Source of the DNA: Chloroflexota bacterium
Lineage (GTDB): Bacteria > Chloroflexota > Anaerolineae > Caldilineales > Caldilineaceae
DNA length: 40,667 bases
Direction: 5' to 3'
Assembly: GCA_026389895.1 (NCBI GenBank)
Contig: JAPLGZ010000242.1
Location: 1 to 40,667 of the forward strand
Shown: positions 16,576 to 25,602 of the stretch, in pieces
Position numbering within the stretch: position 1 is the stretch's first letter
Layout of the letters: every line of letters begins with the position of its first letter
The notes under the pieces: model-generated
Database searches by the model: none
What the model was told of the DNA's origin: nothing
Seen by the model: the letters and a program-made list of their open reading frames with translations, nothing else
Made by a program: the position numbers and the translations under genes

Positions 16576-19020
16576 TTATTTTCCCCAACTAACCATCTGC
16601 TCGGCGACGAAGTTATAGGTGAGTGGCAGATCAATGGCCAGTGGATGTTGATTGCTGCCATCCGCATTCATCACCCAGATCCGCCAAGCACCGGCGTCAT
16701 TATTGGCGTCGCGATTGCTGAGGTAAACAATCTGTTGGCCATCGGGGCTCCAGGATGGTGACACATTGCTGGGTAAATGATCCACCAATGTTGTTACGGG
16801 GCGGGTTAAGGCAGCCAAACCTGAACCATCCGGATTGACGCCGAAAATTTCCCAATGGCTGCCCTGTTTCATTTGAAAGACAATTCGCCCACCACCAGGT
16901 TGCCAGTCAGGGTCCATCATATTGTTGTCGGCCGTTACCAGCGAATTTTGTGCACCAGGCTTGTCATCGGTTTTCTGGATGCCAGCCGGCGATGAATAAG
17001 TAATGCCGCCAGCGCTCCAATCGGGCGCACGGGCGCTGTCGAGGGCGGCAATATCTCGAAAGTTACTGCCATCGGTGCTGACGCTCGCAATCATAAAATT
17101 AGAGCGTCGATCTTTATCAAAATCTTTCAAGATTTTGGAACGGATCGCTTCCAATGCCTCCTTTTGGGCAGGCGGCGCATCTTTGGGGATCGGTAGAATC
17201 TGTTGTGACGACATACAGTAAGGACCTAGGTTATAGCAGCCATACGTGCCTTCCGAACGGCTAAAGACAATCGACTTGCCATCTGGGCTCCACTTCGGCG
17301 AACGCAACTGGTCACGCTCACCAAAAACCCGGTGTTCGTTGCTGCCATCCAGATTGATCACATAGACACCCATATCATTGCCATCGCGTGTGAAGGCGAC
17401 TTGTGTGCCATCGGGGCTGATCTCTGGATCAAAGCCGCCTGTCAGGGCGCGTAACGACCCGCTGGCCAGATCGTAGACATAGATGGTGCCGCCCCAGGTG
17501 CTTTCAATGACCAGATGGCCGTTCAAACCCGTCGGGCCCGTGCTTTGGACAACGGGGTTGTTGGCCGCGCTGGTGTTACTCACCGTTTGGACAGCGGCAG
17601 TTTGCACGCTAGGCGCCGCCGGTTGCGCCCCAACTTCAGCGGGTGTTGCCGTAGGGGCTGGAACGGCGGTGGGTGCTGGTGGGCTACCCACGCGGTCAGA
17701 AACTGGGAGATCGGCGATGGCTTTGTCGACTTCCACTAGCTCGGCTGAAACCCACCCAAAACCCGCGGCGACATCCGATACTTCAATTTGCACCCAGGCC
17801 GACGATTCGTCACGGGCTAGGGCGACAAAGGTCTCATTGGGTTGCGCTTTGGCAATAATCCGATAATCGGTGCCAGGCCCCGAACGGACATTGATCCGAG
17901 ATTCGGCAACGACGCGCGCAATCGGCCCACCATCGGCCGCTGGTGTGGCGCGCACGCTGGCCGGCGCAGCAACTGATGCTACCGTCGATGTTGGTGCATT
18001 CTCTGGCGCAACTGTCGTAGTGGTTGTCGTTGTATCGGTGGTGGCGGTCGTCCCGGTGACGGGCACCTGCGCGGCAACCTCTGCGGCCCCTTGCGCATTG
18101 ACAATGGGCAAATTATCGATGCCAAAAGCGACCACTTGGCTGGTGGCAACCCAGCCGGTTGCGTTGTCACTCGTGCTTACATAAAGCCAGTTTCCATCGG
18201 CTGATTGGCCCTTCGTGGTCAAGGTAGTGCCAGTTGTCAACGGGCGCGTGGATGTGCCATTGGGCGCGTTTAATAAATCTGCATTATCGCTGCCAACCAC
18301 CGCAATGGGATTAGAATTGATGTTCGTTGCGCTCGCCGCCGTGGGCGTTGCAGTTGGCAACGCTGTGGCCGTTGGTAGCGGCGTAGCGGTAGGTGGTGGC
18401 GTGGTCGGTGACGGTGTGGCCGTTGGCAAAGGTGTGGCGGTCGGCAGCGGCGTGGCCGTGGGTGGCGCTTCAGTCGCCGTGGCTACGGCGACTTTGGTTG
18501 CGGCGGCGGGCGCCGTAACCGTCATCGTCGGGCTAGTCGTCGTTGCAACGGTTGTTGCTTTGGGGGTGCCAGTGGTGGCTGGGGTTTCTGGCGCATCAGC
18601 GATCAATGGCAGACTGTCCATGCCAAAGATCACCAGCTGGTCGGTCATAATCCAACCTGTGGCGCCTTTATCCATCTTTATAATCACCCATTGGCTATCC
18701 CCGGTGCGACCATAGGCGGTGAGCGTTGTCCCTGGTTGCAAGGTTTCCATCACCTTGCCACCTGGCGTTGCGTAGAGGGTTGCCTTTTGCGCGCCGACCA
18801 CGGCTAACTTGCCCTGGGCGCCGGGCTCAATTTGCTCGATAACGCGCGGCGCAATGGCCAGTGCTTGCCGTTGATTTTGGGGGAGCCAAAACAAAAGGGC
18901 CGCCAGCAGTAGCGCCAACTGGCCCATTCTGACTTGGCGGGATTTGCTGAATTGTGAACGCACTTTGGATTTTTTTACAAAATTCAAACTTGCTTCACCA
19001 TTTTTTTCTAGCTGCCGCAT
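16576..19020 (-). CDS. Exported protein with three SH3-like domains and a TolB/PD40 beta-propeller
   Basis: ATG 19020 is preferred over ATG 19056 because GAGAGGAA lies 5-6 nt before it. The 814-aa product has a basic N-terminus and one hydrophobic segment (~33-50, QLALLLAALLFWLP), giving export or anchoring. Three bacterial SH3-like modules follow. The first two are near repeats (both end in ATGW, then FGxDxLPxx) and flank a Pro/Thr linker of PTATPLP units. The third is a canonical SH3_3 (INVRSGPGTDYRII). After a second PT linker comes a beta-propeller with five PD40 signatures (EISPDGTQVAF, WSPDGKSIVFSR, PDWSAGGITYSS, WQPGGGRIVFQ, WSPDGQQIVYLS). Inferred role: cell-envelope recognition or sensing. 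PT linkers of this kind are typical of Chloroflexota exported proteins. Confidence 0.9.
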   Translation of the reverse strand: MRQLEKNGEASLNFVKKSKVRSQFSKSRQVRMGQLALLLAALLFWLPQNQRQALAIAPRVIEQIEPGAQGKLAVVGAQKATLYATPGGKVMETLQPGTTLTAYGRTGDSQWVIIKMDKGATGWIMTDQLVIFGMDSLPLIADAPETPATTGTPKATTVATTTSPTMTVTAPAAATKVAVATATEAPPTATPLPTATPLPTATPSPTTPPPTATPLPTATALPTATPTAASATNINSNPIAVVGSDNADLLNAPNGTSTRPLTTGTTLTTKGQSADGNWLYVSTSDNATGWVATSQVVAFGIDNLPIVNAQGAAEVAAQVPVTGTTATTDTTTTTTTVAPENAPTSTVASVAAPASVRATPAADGGPIARVVAESRINVRSGPGTDYRIIAKAQPNETFVALARDESSAWVQIEVSDVAAGFGWVSAELVEVDKAIADLPVSDRVGSPPAPTAVPAPTATPAEVGAQPAAPSVQTAAVQTVSNTSAANNPVVQSTGPTGLNGHLVIESTWGGTIYVYDLASGSLRALTGGFDPEISPDGTQVAFTRDGNDMGVYVINLDGSNEHRVFGERDQLRSPKWSPDGKSIVFSRSEGTYGCYNLGPYCMSSQQILPIPKDAPPAQKEALEAIRSKILKDFDKDRRSNFMIASVSTDGSNFRDIAALDSARAPDWSAGGITYSSPAGIQKTDDKPGAQNSLVTADNNMMDPDWQPGGGRIVFQMKQGSHWEIFGVNPDGSGLAALTRPVTTLVDHLPSNVSPSWSPDGQQIVYLSNRDANNDAGAWRIWVMNADGSNQHPLAIDLPLTYNFVAEQMVSWGK

Positions 19021-19263
19021 GCTATTTCCTCTCGATCCAAAGCTGTGAATGCTCAATATTAAAGCTTAGTATGAAATGCTCTGTCTAATGATGGCTTACT
19101 TCTGGTCTGGTTTGTTGATATTCTATTGGAATTCTTAAGTGGCGTTCTTTCTATCTGTACGAAACCCTTGAATTTTCGTTGCGCCCCAAAAGCAGCAAGC
19201 ACGTCAAAGCTTCATTTCCTTTGACTGCCTTACAACAATTATGTTTTGATGATACCTTCCGTT
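19021..19263. other. Divergent intergenic region, SH3/TolB gene and tetR
   Basis: This spacer is shared by the minus-strand SH3/TolB gene and the plus-strand efflux locus. Besides the SD of the minus gene, a short inverted repeat GTCAAAG (19203-19209) / CTTTGAC (19219-19225) is visible. No convincing minus-strand promoter pair was found. Confidence 0.3.
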
Positions 19264-19293
19264 TTGACAAAATGCACGTGTCGATTGTACAAT
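19264..19293 (+). promoter_or_regulatory. Sigma70 promoter of the tetR efflux operon
   Basis: TTGACA (19264-19269), 18-nt spacer, TACAAT (19288-19293). The predicted start (~19300) lies inside the 22-bp palindrome immediately downstream, so a bound repressor would block initiation. Confidence 0.7.
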
Positions 19294-19297
19294 TTTT

Positions 19298-19319
19298 TTC
19301 GACCGAACGTTCGGTCGAA
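19298..19319. promoter_or_regulatory. TetR-type operator, perfect 22-bp palindrome
   Basis: TTCGACCGAAC (19298-19308) is followed directly by its exact reverse complement (19309-19319). The core ACCGAACGTTCGGT has the form common to many TetR-family operators. It covers the predicted start site of the adjacent promoter and lies 65 bp before the tetR start codon, so autorepression by the downstream TetR is the simplest reading. Confidence 0.85.
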
Positions 19320-19384
19320 CGGTTGCAGTCAATTATGCATGATAGGTAGGTCTTTTGTCAAAGAGGACATATAGGATTTGTGGA

Positions 19385-20053
19385 ATGCTTGAAGGATTAA
19401 TCAGCCCGTCGAAGACCAGCATTTTGGATGCTGCGGAAAAATTATTAGGGAAATATGGGTATGCTGGCCTCTCTATGCGCGAGCTAGCGGAAGAGTGTGG
19501 ACTCGCCAAGGCGACAATTTATCATTATTTTCATGATAAGCAAGCCATTGTCTTAAGTGTATTAGAGCGTGATATGAGTAGAATACGTGCATCTACCGTC
19601 GCGGCCGCTGCCCAAGAAGAAAATTGTATAGAGAAATTACGCGCCGTTATTCAAACTCATTACGTAATGACTCGTGAACGTCACGCAATGATCATTAATG
19701 TGATCCGCGAAATTAATGGTTTAGAACCACACCTACAAGAACTAAAGCGTAAGCATATGGCGGCTTATTATAGCCCAGTTGTCAAAATTATTGAAGATGG
19801 CATTGCGCAGGGTCTATTTCGGCCAGTCAATGTCGAAATGACCGTTTTCAGCTTATTCGGTATGATTCATAGCTTTGTGGCGCACTGTATGTTAACCGAT
19901 GAGGCGGAGTCTGGTGATGATTTTGTCGACCACACGTTATCGCTCTTGCTTTATGGGATTAATCAGGATGGCGCTAGCACGGAGACCCTCAATTCCGAAG
20001 ATGTTGTATTCAGTCAATCTCACCCTCATGAATCCGTTAAACATGCAGCGTAA
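19385..20053 (+). CDS. TetR/AcrR family transcriptional repressor
   Basis: A 222-aa regulator with the N-terminal TetR HTH: SILDAAEKLLGKYGYAGLSM, then RELAEECGLAKATIYHYFHD (recognition helix and the YHYF signature), followed by an all-helical ligand-binding and dimerisation domain. It should act as a dimer on the perfect palindrome at 19298-19319 and respond to a compound exported by the downstream pump. ATG 19385 (AGGA 8 nt upstream) is preferred; an in-frame TTG at 19355 would add ten residues. HlyD and RND genes follow on the same strand with gaps of 138 and 101 bp, forming one efflux locus. Its ligand is unknown. Confidence 0.93.
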   Translation: MLEGLISPSKTSILDAAEKLLGKYGYAGLSMRELAEECGLAKATIYHYFHDKQAIVLSVLERDMSRIRASTVAAAAQEENCIEKLRAVIQTHYVMTRERHAMIINVIREINGLEPHLQELKRKHMAAYYSPVVKIIEDGIAQGLFRPVNVEMTVFSLFGMIHSFVAHCMLTDEAESGDDFVDHTLSLLLYGINQDGASTETLNSEDVVFSQSHPHESVKHAA

Positions 20054-20191
20054 GGCATTGATATAACGAAAAACGACCAATCGCTGGGGTCTTCTGTCCC
20101 TCTATTCTATGGCTTGGTCTATCTAATTTATTATTTTAGTCGTTCTTAGTAGTTCCAATTAATTCCTTTTATGTAAAGGCGGAGAATCTGC

Positions 20192-21553
20192 ATGCGTGGC
20201 TCGAAATTTTCAGATCTTCTTAGAACAATTCAACAAGGCATCGGCGTCTGTTGCACGCTCGTTGTGGTGATCAGCCTGTTGGCTAGCTGTTCATTCACAC
20301 GAACCCAGGCAACCCCAGAGCCGTTCAATGCACCGAATTACCAGCCTGGTGTGACGGCTCAAAACGGTGTTACCACAACGCAATCGAATACAAATACACA
20401 ATCAAATGCTGCAACGCAAGCCAATACAACCACTGTCTCAGCGGGCGCAGTGGCCCCTACTGCGACGGTTCAAGCAACCACAGGCGTGACTGCAACTGAA
20501 GTTGCGGCTGAGCAACCAGCGCCTGCCGCCGCCGCAGATGCGCCGGCTGGGGCGAACCTCACGGGCTATTCAGCTGAGATTGCGGCCGATCAAGTGGTGC
20601 CAGTCGTGGCCCAGGTGAATGGGCAAGTATTAGAGCTCAAAGTTGATGTGGGCTCGAAGGTGAAGGCGGGAGATGTGCTGGTGCGCATCGATACTGCCGC
20701 ACTAGAAGCCCAGCGTGCTCAAGCCTTGGCTGGCCTGGAGGCCGCGAAAGCCCAACTAGATTTGTTAAAAACTTCGGCAACCTCATCCGACCTGGCCGCT
20801 GCACAGGCGTCTTTGGGCGCGGCGGGTGCGGCTTACACGCGCGCGGTGAATGGCCCGACCGATGAAGAGAAACGGTTGGCTTTGGCCCAATTAAAGTCGT
20901 CACAGGCTGCGGTGACTGTCGCTCAAGCCGGTTATAACATTGTCAAAGGCAACCCCGCGATTGGGGCCTTGCCGCAAAGTTTGCAGCTGCAACAAGCCAC
21001 TTTAGCTTATGAGGCTGCCCAGGCCAGTTATGACAAAGTGCTAAAAGGTGCGACCGCTGATGTGATCGCAGGTGCGGCGGCACAAGTGGCAAACGCACGT
21101 GCGGCGTTACAACGTTTGCAAGATGGTGCAAAGCCAGCCCAAATTCAGGCAGCTGAGGCGCAAGTCCACAATGCCGAAAATAGCCTTTATTTGGCCCAAT
21201 TGCAGTTGAACAAAGCCACGATCACAGCCCCGATTGATGGCACTGTGTCACGCGTCACGACCGCCATTGGTTCGCAGGCTGCTTTGGGCACGCCGATGGT
21301 TACCATTTTATCGCATACAGTGCGCATCAATGTCGCCGTTGAAGAATCGCTGCTCAGTCAATTAAAAGTAGGTCAAAAGGCTGTCATTCATGCGACTGCC
21401 TATCCCGATCGCACTTTTGATGGCACCATTGCCATTATTGCACCCGAAGTGGACCCCGGTACGCGGACCGTTCAGGTGACAATTCGTCCTACGGGAGATG
21501 CTAGTGTCTTGTCTCCCGGCATGTCTGCTACCGTCGAGTTAATGGTACAGTGA
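20192..21553 (+). CDS. RND efflux adaptor (HlyD/AcrA family lipoprotein)
   Basis: A 453-aa membrane-fusion protein. The N-terminus is a lipoprotein signal with lipobox LLASC (Cys33). It is followed by a Thr/Asn/Gln-rich low-complexity linker (~45-110) that holds the adaptor away from the membrane. Then come the first lipoyl half (VPVVAQVNGQVLELKVDVGS, KAGDVLVRID), a long Ala/Gln/Leu coiled-coil hairpin (~175-335), the second lipoyl half (ATITAPIDGTVSRV), and the beta-barrel (VDPGTRTVQVTIRP, LSPGMSATVEL). It couples the inner pump to the outside. SD GGAG lies upstream of the ATG. No TolC-like partner is encoded nearby. Confidence 0.93.
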   Translation: MRGSKFSDLLRTIQQGIGVCCTLVVVISLLASCSFTRTQATPEPFNAPNYQPGVTAQNGVTTTQSNTNTQSNAATQANTTTVSAGAVAPTATVQATTGVTATEVAAEQPAPAAAADAPAGANLTGYSAEIAADQVVPVVAQVNGQVLELKVDVGSKVKAGDVLVRIDTAALEAQRAQALAGLEAAKAQLDLLKTSATSSDLAAAQASLGAAGAAYTRAVNGPTDEEKRLALAQLKSSQAAVTVAQAGYNIVKGNPAIGALPQSLQLQQATLAYEAAQASYDKVLKGATADVIAGAAAQVANARAALQRLQDGAKPAQIQAAEAQVHNAENSLYLAQLQLNKATITAPIDGTVSRVTTAIGSQAALGTPMVTILSHTVRINVAVEESLLSQLKVGQKAVIHATAYPDRTFDGTIAIIAPEVDPGTRTVQVTIRPTGDASVLSPGMSATVELMVQ

Positions 21554-21605
21554 GTCGTAATTAGTCATGGGTAATTTGTGATGGCGGCGCATCTGCGCGG
21601 TTGGA

Positions 21606-21633
21606 CAATGACTAATGACTGATTACTAATGAC
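21606..21633. repeat. Heptanucleotide repeat array between adaptor and pump genes
   Basis: Four 7-bp units run in register: CAATGAC, TAATGAC, TGATTAC, TAATGAC. An inverted partial copy (TAATTAGTCAT, near 21558-21568) lies upstream in the same 101-bp spacer, so the spacer mRNA can fold back on itself. The SD of the RND gene follows immediately (AAGGAG). Confidence 0.7.
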
Positions 21634-21654
21634 AACACGTAAGGAGTCAGTATA

Positions 21655-24600
21655 ATGAAACTATGGGATGTTGCCATCCGTCAACCGGTCTTTATGACGA
21701 TGATTCTGTTGGCGGCGGTTGTGATGGGCGTTTTTTCCTATTTTCGGATGCCAGTCGATATTTTTCCGAATATCGAGTTCCCGATCGTCGTCGTGACTAC
21801 GGTCTGGCCGGGCGCTGGGCCAACCGAAGTGCAAGACCAGTTAACCAAGCTGTTGGAAGATGAACTCAGCACGGTGCCTGGCCTTGACACGATGACTTCG
21901 ACCTCTTCCGAAGGCGTGAGCACGCTCGTCATGTCATTCAAACTCACGGTCTCGTCGGATCAGGTCAACGAACAGGTGCGTGAGAAGGTCAATCTGTTGC
22001 GCAATCGCTTGCCAACGGCCATTCAAGACCCGATCATCCGCCGCTTCAACCCGACCGATCAGCCGATCTTGCTCTTTGGCGTCTCGGATCGCACCGGCAA
22101 ATTGAAACCAGTCGAATTGCGCAAAATTGTTGAAGATGAGATTCAAGCACCGATTGAGCGCGTCTCTGGCGTCGCCGCCGCCGATGTGAGTGGTGGTCAG
22201 GTACGTGAGATCGACATTGACCTGGATATGCAGGCCATGCAAGCGCGCCGTATTACCCCGCAACAGGTAACGGCTGCAATCCAAGCGCAAAATCAGAATA
22301 TCCCAGGCGGCTCGGTGACCCAGGCTGATCGCGAATTGCAGGTGCGCACCCCTGGCTATTTCCAGACGCTAGACGATGTGCGCAATGTGATTGTCAGCCA
22401 ACGCGGCACAACACCAGTCCGCATCCGCGATGTTGCCCAAGTCGTCGATAGCTTTAAGACCCGCGATACGATCACGCGTCTCAATGGCCAAGAATCAGTT
22501 GTTGTCAATGTGCGTAAACAGAGCGGCACTAATACCGCTGCCGTCGTTGACGGGGTAAAGGCCGCCTTGGTGCCCGTGCTGAAGGGTAATCCGAATCTTG
22601 ACCTCGTGATTTCGGCTGACCAATCGATTCAGGTCAAACAAAACACTGAGGGCGCCATTGAGGATTTGCTCTGGGGCGCAGCGTTGGCTAGTTTGGTTGT
22701 ATTGTTCTTCTTCCGAGATCTGCGCAATACATTGGTCACGATGGCTGGTCTGCCTGTGATCATGATTTCATCACTCTTTTTCATGAATTTGTTGGGTATC
22801 GGCCTGAATCAGCTTTCGTTGCTCGGTTTGGCGCTGGTCGTCGGGCTCGTGATCGATGATGCGATCGTGGTGCGTGAAAATATTTTGCGGTGGGTGCAAA
22901 AGGGCTATAGCCCTCGAGAAGCGTCGAGCTTGGGCACGAACGAAGTCGTCTTGGCCGTACTCGCCACGAGCGCCGCGATTTTGGCCGTCTTTGTGCCGGT
23001 GGCGTACGCCGAAGGGATTATCGGGCGCTTCTTCCGCGATTTTGGCTTGACCGTAGCGATCACGATTGTGATCTCGACCTTCGAGTCATTAACCCTGGCG
23101 CCAATGTTGAGCGCCTACTTCTTCCGTGCCGATGAGACCCATAAGGGCGAAATTAATGAAAGCCACGAGCATGAAGAAGAATCGCATGGTTGGTTTACAC
23201 GCGTCTATGCTTCGATCCTGAATTGGACCTTGCGCCATCGTTGGTTGACATTGTTGTTTGCCTTTATCATTGTGGCGGCGAGCATCTATAGTGTGCGTTT
23301 CATCAATACTGCTTTCGTGCCAAAGACCGAACAGCATCTGTTCAATTTGAATGTTGCCTTTCCTGGTGGCACGCCGTTGGAGGTGACCGAACGCGAAGCG
23401 ATCAAGATTGAGAAAATCTTGCGCAGCCACCCCGAAGTGGTCGCCGTCTTTACATCGGTGGGCCAAACTGGTGCGCCTGAAAAGGCTTCTTACACGGTCA
23501 AGTTGAAAGATGACTCAGTTTCACAAGAAGTGATCGACGCGGTACGCAAGCCGTTGGCCAATGTACCGGGACTTTCCTTTGTGACCGGTGGTGGGCCAGG
23601 CGGTTCGGCTACCGATCTTACGCTGAATGTATTGGGAAATGGTGTGAGTTATGACGACCTTGGTAAAGAGGCTGAGCGGGTGAGCCAGGAATTAGCCAAA
23701 ATTCCGGGTATTGTGGAAATCCAATCCAGCTACAAGCCGGGTCGCCCAGAAATGCGCTTGGATGTAAATTCCCAACGCGCCACCCAACTCGGGTTGAGCA
23801 CAGCACAAATCGGCGCGACGGTGCGCACTTTGGTCAATGGCGATGTGGCCTCTACTTATCGCGGTGAAGGCAACGAAGCCGATATGCGCGTCCAGTTGCA
23901 AGAGAGCAATCGGGCCAGCCAAGATGATATTTTGAATATCAAATTGCTGTCGCCGACTGGCCAACTGGTGCCGGTGCGTAATGTGGCCAATGTTAGTTTT
24001 GCAACAGGCCCCAATCAGATTTCGCGCAAGGATCGCCAATCGATCATCACCATCAATGCTAACGTGGCTGGCCGTGGTACGCCAGAGACAACCGCTGATG
24101 TCACTAAGTGGCTGGCCTCTTTGAAGCCGCCAGCAGGCATGGAAGTGGGCTTGGGTGGCAACGCACAAACCCAAGCTGATTCGTTCAAGAATTTAGGGTT
24201 GGCCCTGGGGTTGTCGGTGATCTTCATCTACATGGTGTTGGCTAGCCAATTTGGTAGCTTTATTCAACCTTTGTTGATCATGATCGCAATGCCGCTGGCC
24301 ATTATCGGCGCCTTGCTCGCGCTCTTGATCACCCGCCGCCCGATGGACTTGACGGCCTTTATCGGCTTTATCATGTTAATGGGGTTGGTGGTTAAAAACT
24401 CAATTTTGTTGGTCGACTTTGCCAACAGGGCGCGCCATGAGGGCGCCAACGCCACGGAGGCCATGCGGCGGGCTGGTCCCGTACGCTTGCGGCCAATTTT
24501 GATGACGTCGTTCGCCATGATTTTGGCGATGATTCCGGTGGCCTTGGGCTTCAGCGCTGGTGGTGAATTCCGCGCCGCCATGGCTGTCGCCATTATGGGC

Positions 24601-25260
24601 GGTCTGATCACAAGCACCTTCCTGACCCTCGTGATCGTACCGGTCGCCTATAGCTTGGTGGTCGGTCTGCAAGAGCGGATGGGTGCTCGCAGCGCCCGTC
24701 GTAAGGCCGCCAAGGAAGCGAGCAAGGCCGAAAAGCGTCGCTTGAGTCAACCAGCACAGGTAGTCGAAGTTCAGCCGGTGTTGCAAGCAAGCAATGGGCA
24801 AACTGGCCATCCTGCGCCGCTAATCGTTAATGGCGAAATGAAGCCGGTGTTTGATGGTGAAACAGGTGATTCTGTGCGACCAGGCTCAAATGGTGTGACG
24901 CACCCGCTGGTTGAGCCTGTGGCCATGCCAGTGGAAGTGTCGGCGCCTGTGCCAGTAATGGCCGCGCCGGTGTTGGCAACTCAACCTGCCTATGCAGTGG
25001 TACAAGCCGACGGGTCGCAAATGCCTCAACCGACGAATGGCCACAGTCTAGAAGCTATTGCGGCGCCTGTGGTGAATGGTGATAGCAAGTTGGTGCAGAA
25101 TGGTGAAGCACACCAGGCGGTGCAACCTGTCGTGGTCGCCGAAAATCATCAAAATGGTCAACCTACACCTGCCGAGGAACCGCGCCGCGAAGTTAGGCCA
25201 GCCAGCGAGTTCACGCCGCATATTCCGCCGCAGTACAAGTTGATTCCGACGGACAAGTAA
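21655..25260 (+). CDS. RND multidrug efflux pump (AcrB/HAE1 family) with long C-terminal tail
   Basis: A 1201-aa inner-membrane pump. It starts with the canonical RND start (LWDVAIRQPVFMTMILL) and has the first periplasmic loop with the PTEVQDQLTKLLEDEL block. TM4 carries the proton-relay pair DD (residues 401-402, GLVIDDAIVVREN), and the relay Lys is at 914 (GLVVKNSILLVDFAN), so proton-driven transport should be intact. The substrate class is unpredictable. After the last TM (~1003) there is a ~195-residue hydrophilic tail rich in Pro, Val and repeated NG motifs, ending in PPQYKLIPTDK. Such a tail is not part of the normal ~1040-residue fold. SD AAGGAG precedes ATG 21655. The gene is the last of the TetR-controlled locus. 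Confidence 0.96.
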   Translation: MKLWDVAIRQPVFMTMILLAAVVMGVFSYFRMPVDIFPNIEFPIVVVTTVWPGAGPTEVQDQLTKLLEDELSTVPGLDTMTSTSSEGVSTLVMSFKLTVSSDQVNEQVREKVNLLRNRLPTAIQDPIIRRFNPTDQPILLFGVSDRTGKLKPVELRKIVEDEIQAPIERVSGVAAADVSGGQVREIDIDLDMQAMQARRITPQQVTAAIQAQNQNIPGGSVTQADRELQVRTPGYFQTLDDVRNVIVSQRGTTPVRIRDVAQVVDSFKTRDTITRLNGQESVVVNVRKQSGTNTAAVVDGVKAALVPVLKGNPNLDLVISADQSIQVKQNTEGAIEDLLWGAALASLVVLFFFRDLRNTLVTMAGLPVIMISSLFFMNLLGIGLNQLSLLGLALVVGLVIDDAIVVRENILRWVQKGYSPREASSLGTNEVVLAVLATSAAILAVFVPVAYAEGIIGRFFRDFGLTVAITIVISTFESLTLAPMLSAYFFRADETHKGEINESHEHEEESHGWFTRVYASILNWTLRHRWLTLLFAFIIVAASIYSVRFINTAFVPKTEQHLFNLNVAFPGGTPLEVTEREAIKIEKILRSHPEVVAVFTSVGQTGAPEKASYTVKLKDDSVSQEVIDAVRKPLANVPGLSFVTGGGPGGSATDLTLNVLGNGVSYDDLGKEAERVSQELAKIPGIVEIQSSYKPGRPEMRLDVNSQRATQLGLSTAQIGATVRTLVNGDVASTYRGEGNEADMRVQLQESNRASQDDILNIKLLSPTGQLVPVRNVANVSFATGPNQISRKDRQSIITINANVAGRGTPETTADVTKWLASLKPPAGMEVGLGGNAQTQADSFKNLGLALGLSVIFIYMVLASQFGSFIQPLLIMIAMPLAIIGALLALLITRRPMDLTAFIGFIMLMGLVVKNSILLVDFANRARHEGANATEAMRRAGPVRLRPILMTSFAMILAMIPVALGFSAGGEFRAAMAVAIMGGLITSTFLTLVIVPVAYSLVVGLQERMGARSARRKAAKEASKAEKRRLSQPAQVVEVQPVLQASNGQTGHPAPLIVNGEMKPVFDGETGDSVRPGSNGVTHPLVEPVAMPVEVSAPVPVMAAPVLATQPAYAVVQADGSQMPQPTNGHSLEAIAAPVVNGDSKLVQNGEAHQAVQPVVVAENHQNGQPTPAEEPRREVRPASEFTPHIPPQYKLIPTDK

Positions 25261-25314
25261 AGCCAATCGCCCGTTGAATGGCCATGAAGCCCGCGGGTAT
25301 TGAAATGAAAATCT

Positions 25315-25372
25315 GCCACAAAATCAGCGCAAGCCCACTAAATATTCAGTGGGCTTGCGCTGATTTTGTGGC
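25315..25372. repeat. 25-bp perfect inverted repeat after the RND gene
   Basis: The arms 25315-25339 (starting GCCACAAAATCAGCG) and 25348-25372 are exact reverse complements with an 8-nt loop AAATATTC. No U-tract follows. The position 55 bp after the efflux operon suits a transcription terminator or 3' stabiliser, but the stem is unusually long and could also be a dispersed repeat. Confidence 0.8.
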
Positions 25373-25417
25373 AATGGCCGATTTTAAGCGATGGCTGGTG
25401 TTGATAAATTGGCTACA

Positions 25418-25447
25418 TTGGCAGATCGTCAACGATAATGATATTAT
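25418..25447 (+). promoter_or_regulatory. Candidate promoter for the glycosyltransferase cluster
   Basis: TTGGCA (25418-25423), 18-nt spacer, TATTAT (25442-25447). It would start transcription near 25454 and give a leader of about 150 nt. The match is moderate. Confidence 0.4.
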
Positions 25448-25602
25448 TTGAAAATAGACGCCATACTGATCAGATTTACCGACAAGGTTCTCGCGTTAGC
25501 TAGGTCACATCCAATCGAAAGCAAATTTTCATGTTTATCCATCTTTCTCGATCTGTCGCCAGGGTTGTGGCTGGCTAATTCGTTGTGCATACCTCGTCTA
25601 GC

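Noticed and set aside
18215-18715. 166-aa plus-strand frame with GVAVG repeats
   Set aside because: It is the antisense shadow of the PT-linker of the SH3/TolB gene; the repeats mirror PTATPLP codons and there is no SD.
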